Below, piece by piece: positions 61,631 through 64,000 of a stretch of 64,000 nt of DNA. Position 1 is the stretch's first letter; each line of letters opens with the position of its first letter. Made by a program: the position numbers and the translations under genes. Location: the NCBI GenBank assembly GCA_007679095.1, contig VEFU01000003.1:114463-178462 (forward strand), in the 5' to 3' direction. The notes below the pieces were generated by a model. That model saw only the letters and a program-made list of their open reading frames with translations. It had not been told where the DNA came from and did not search any database. The DNA is from Paenibacillus bovis (GTDB lineage: Bacteria > Bacillota > Bacilli > Bacillales > Bacillaceae_C).

Positions 61631-63544
61631 TCACTCTATAAAGACACGAATTACAGATCCTTCCTCCAACTTAACGCCCGGTTCAGGAATTTGATGGACA
61701 ACTTTATCTCCTTCTCCACTAGCATTTAATTTAAAATTGTACATCTTTTGTTGAATCTCTCTTATTGTCATGCCTTTTAGATCAGGAACTTCTGAAGTTA
61801 TTGGATCATTCCATTTTTTTTCTTTTTCAATCTGTTCATCTCGTGGCTCTACACCCATTTCCCTTAGTGCATCACCAATTATATTTCCGACAATTGGCGC
61901 TGCTACAGTACCACCAAATTGAACAACTCCTTTTGGGTTGTCAATAGCTGTGTATACAACAATTTGCGGATCATCAGCTGGGGCAAAACCAATAAATGAT
62001 ACAATATGATTATTTTCTAAGTATCTACCATCTTTTGCTTTCTGTGCCGTACCAGTTTTTCCACCTACACGATAATGATCAACAAATGCATTACCACCTG
62101 TACCTTGTGCTACAACACTTTCTAATGCATGTCTAATTTGCTTCGAAGTTTCTTCTGAAATAACTCTTCTTTTTTCAACTGGAGTTTTTCTCATTGCTAC
62201 TTCTCCTGTAATAGGGTCAATCAATTCTTTCGCTACATACGGAGTGTATAATATCCCTCCATTAATAGCAGCTGCAACAGCGGCAACTTGTTGTATCGGT
62301 GTTACGGATACACCTTGCCCAAAAGCGGTTGTAGCAAGCTCAACAGGTCCTACTTGTTCCGGTTTAAATAAGATTCCTGTTCCTTCTCCTGCTAAATCGA
62401 TACCTGTTTTCTGCCCAAAACCAAAGTCACGGATATATTTGAATAATGTTTCTTCACCAAGACGTTGTCCTAGTTCAACAAAGCCAGGGTTACATGAGTT
62501 TTCTACTACTTCTAAAAATGTCTGACTACCATGACCGCCACTTTTCCAACACCTTAATGTAGCTCCACCAACCTTAACAGATCCATGGTCATGGAAGTGT
62601 TCCTCCTCTAAATCAACTTTCCCTTCTTCTAAAGCAGCTGCAAGGGTGATGATTTTGAAGGTAGAACCTGGTTCATACGTACTCCAAATAGGTAGATTAC
62701 GATTATACACTTCCTGAGGGACATCACGGAAATTTGCTGGATTAAAGGATGGTTTACTAGCAATCCCTAATATCTCACCGTTATTTGGATTCATTGCAAT
62801 AGAGATTATGCCGTCTGGATTATATAATGCTTCAGCATTCTCCAATTCCCGTTCTATAATGGATTGAATCTTTGTATCGATTGTTAATCTTAAATCATAT
62901 CCATCAACAGGAGGTTCAAACTCATCTGACATATCTGGCATTCTTCTCCCTTTAGCATCGGAAAAGAATTGAACTGATCCCTTTGTGCCACTTAATTCTT
63001 TATCATAATACAATTCCAATCCCATTAATCCTTGATTATCTATCCCCGTAAAGCCCAATACATGTGATAAATAATCACCAAATGGGTAGTGACGTTTCGA
63101 GTCTTCTGCAATATATACACCTTTTATGTTTAATGCATTTATTTCCTTAGCTTTTTCATAAGATATCTTTCGACCAGCAGAAATTCTTTCAATCGATGAT
63201 CTTTTCACCATTTGTTGATATATCTTTTCTGTTGATGCATTCAAAGCGGCAGCTAGCTTTTTCGCCGAATTTGCAGGATCTTCAATTTGTCTTGGAACTA
63301 CATATACTGTCGGTGCGCTTAAATTCTCAGCAATAACAACACTATTTCTATCTATAATTTTACCTCGCTCAGGTTCAAATGGGATATTGCGGCTCCATAG
63401 ATTTCTTGCCTTTTCAGTTAGTTCAGTACCTAAACCAAACTGGACATATCCTAGCCTAATATCTATGATGAAAAATACTAATAATCCAGCAAGTAATATA
63501 AATGACAATCTTTTCCTAACAGTAACAGTTGATACACGCTTCAA
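61631..63544 (-). CDS. spoVD: Stage V sporulation protein D, class B PBP for spore cortex
   Basis: SpoVD is the cortex transpeptidase that partners SpoVE. The 637-aa protein has one N-terminal transmembrane helix (about 14-28), a dimerisation domain, the active sites STFK (294-297), SCN (350-352) and KTG (496-498), and one C-terminal PASTA domain (about 580-637). Cys332 and Cys351 correspond to the pair in B. subtilis SpoVD that forms a disulfide controlled by StoA. I use the TTG at 63542-63544 (MKRVSTVTVRKRL), which has GGGAGG upstream; a longer frame to 63577 would place that site inside the gene. Confidence 0.95.
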   Translation of the reverse strand: MKRVSTVTVRKRLSFILLAGLLVFFIIDIRLGYVQFGLGTELTEKARNLWSRNIPFEPERGKIIDRNSVVIAENLSAPTVYVVPRQIEDPANSAKKLAAALNASTEKIYQQMVKRSSIERISAGRKISYEKAKEINALNIKGVYIAEDSKRHYPFGDYLSHVLGFTGIDNQGLMGLELYYDKELSGTKGSVQFFSDAKGRRMPDMSDEFEPPVDGYDLRLTIDTKIQSIIERELENAEALYNPDGIISIAMNPNNGEILGIASKPSFNPANFRDVPQEVYNRNLPIWSTYEPGSTFKIITLAAALEEGKVDLEEEHFHDHGSVKVGGATLRCWKSGGHGSQTFLEVVENSCNPGFVELGQRLGEETLFKYIRDFGFGQKTGIDLAGEGTGILFKPEQVGPVELATTAFGQGVSVTPIQQVAAVAAAINGGILYTPYVAKELIDPITGEVAMRKTPVEKRRVISEETSKQIRHALESVVAQGTGGNAFVDHYRVGGKTGTAQKAKDGRYLENNHIVSFIGFAPADDPQIVVYTAIDNPKGVVQFGGTVAAPIVGNIIGDALREMGVEPRDEQIEKEKKWNDPITSEVPDLKGMTIREIQQKMYNFKLNASGEGDKVVHQIPEPGVKLEEGSVIRVFIE

Positions 63545-63824
63545 AATAGGTCCTCCCTTTTCTGTAGGCTTGTTCAACTATATGCCTCGTCCACTATAAG
63601 TAGAACGAAAGGGAAAGGTGTTAAAGAAAAAAATGGGAATGACAGAATCCAATTACTGGATGAGAAATTAAAATGAAAGTATTGCAGTTATCTTTCTGCA
63701 AAAATACCCTTCTGTTATTCCACAATCAACTGTTAATTGACCTTCTTCTTAGACAATTTCCTACTTTACGAACAACGTATATCCTATATAACCAAAGAGG
63801 CTGGGACAGAGGAATATGGATGCA

Positions 63825-63869
63825 AATAAAAACCGAACTATAACTTGATATTAAAACAAGATAGTTCGG
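63825..63869 (-). terminator. Rho-independent terminator upstream of spoVD
   Basis: CCGAACTAT (63833-63841) pairs with 63861-63869 and CTTG with CAAG inside; on the minus strand TTTTTATT follows. It should stop transcription entering spoVD from upstream genes. Confidence 0.8.
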
Positions 63870-63900
63870 CGACCATTTTTCAATTACAAAAATTTTATAG

Positions 63901-63931
63901 TTACCAGCGGAGGAAATACACGAAGACTCCT
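63901..63931. repeat. Truncated copy of the GC-rich foldback repeat
   Basis: 31 bases beginning TTACCAGCGGAGGAAATACA are identical to 22636-22666 and then diverge abruptly at TACCATG. Only the left arm remains, and the GC-rich middle and the right arm are lost. Confidence 0.85.
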
Positions 63932-64000
63932 ACCATGAAAATAAAGTTCTAAAATATGGAAAAATGGCAATACTAAAGTAGACGCAGCTCATTCAAAAAA

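Larger units (their letters stand above)
63545..64000. other. Non-coding region upstream of spoVD with repeats
   Basis: No gene is visible on either strand from the spoVD start to the window edge (456 bp). The stretch holds a GAGGCTGGGACAGAGG segment (63797-63812), a terminator hairpin and a 31-nt fragment of the foldback repeat. On the minus strand CATATAGT near 63583 resembles a sigma-E -10, but no matching -35 is at the proper distance. pbpB, which precedes spoVD in B. subtilis, is not within 456 bp. Confidence 0.7.

Noticed and set aside
63570..63600. Sigma-E promoter directly before spoVD
   Set aside because: CATATAGT resembles a -10, but the best -35 candidate is only about 8 bp away instead of 13-15.

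Overview
The window is a low-GC, almost entirely coding stretch of a spore-forming Firmicute chromosome. Protein content and gene order follow the Bacillus subtilis recG-to-murE region, read backwards on the minus strand. Single genes match Bacillaceae proteins closely (FtsZ, pro-sigma E, SpoVM, SpoVD, YloB), and MurE carries the DNPR motif of meso-diaminopimelate ligases. The intergenic repeats and overall style suggest an Oceanobacillus/Virgibacillus-type bacterium; the genus is an inference.

Layout from high to low coordinates, the direction of transcription. (a) 63.6-49.9 kb: division and cell-wall cluster spoVD-murE-mraY-murD-spoVE-murG-divIB-ylxW-ylxX-sbp-ftsA-ftsZ, without murB. (b) 49.9-46.2 kb: a DUF421 membrane protein on the plus strand, then the sporulation sigma operon spoIIGA-sigE, then sigG. 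(c) 46.1-42.9 kb: ylmC, ylmE, sepF, ylmG, ylmH, divIVA, without ylmD. (d) 42.9-38.2 kb: T-box-controlled ileS, then lspA and rluD-like ylyB. (e) 38.2-27.6 kb: the complete UMP operon pyrR-pyrB-pyrC-carA-carB-pyrK-pyrD-pyrF-pyrE with a consensus promoter, two PyrR attenuators and a final terminator, but no uracil permease gene. (f) 27.5-22.8 kb: a hexuronate module uxuA-uxuB-(Gfo/Idh/MocA oxidoreductase)-uxaC. (g) 22.5-0 kb: rqcH (plus strand), Ca2+ ATPase yloB, remA-gmk-rpoZ, coaBC-priA-def-fmt-rsmB, prpC-prkC-rsgA-rpe-thiN, spoVM, rpmB (plus strand), yloU-fakA, recG and the first codons of fapR. yloC, which I recall lying between yloB and remA in B. subtilis, is absent.

The genes serve a few linked jobs: septum and spore peptidoglycan synthesis (mur, spoVD, spoVE, fts, sepF, divIVA), the mother-cell and forespore sigma switch, de novo pyrimidine supply with feedback attenuation, translation start, maturation and rescue (def, fmt, rsmB, rsgA, rqcH, ileS), and PASTA-kinase signalling (prkC/prpC).

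The most striking observation is in carA. The glutaminase subunit of carbamoyl-phosphate synthase has Gly where the nucleophilic Cys should be and Glu where the catalytic His should be, while the rest of CarA, CarB and the pyrimidine operon look intact. This predicts an ammonia-fed synthase. Other points of interest are an mRNA hairpin covering the sigG ribosome binding site, TTG starts on five of six sporulation genes, a GC-rich foldback repeat with a truncated second copy 41 kb away, and a MITE-like foldback between ileS and lspA.
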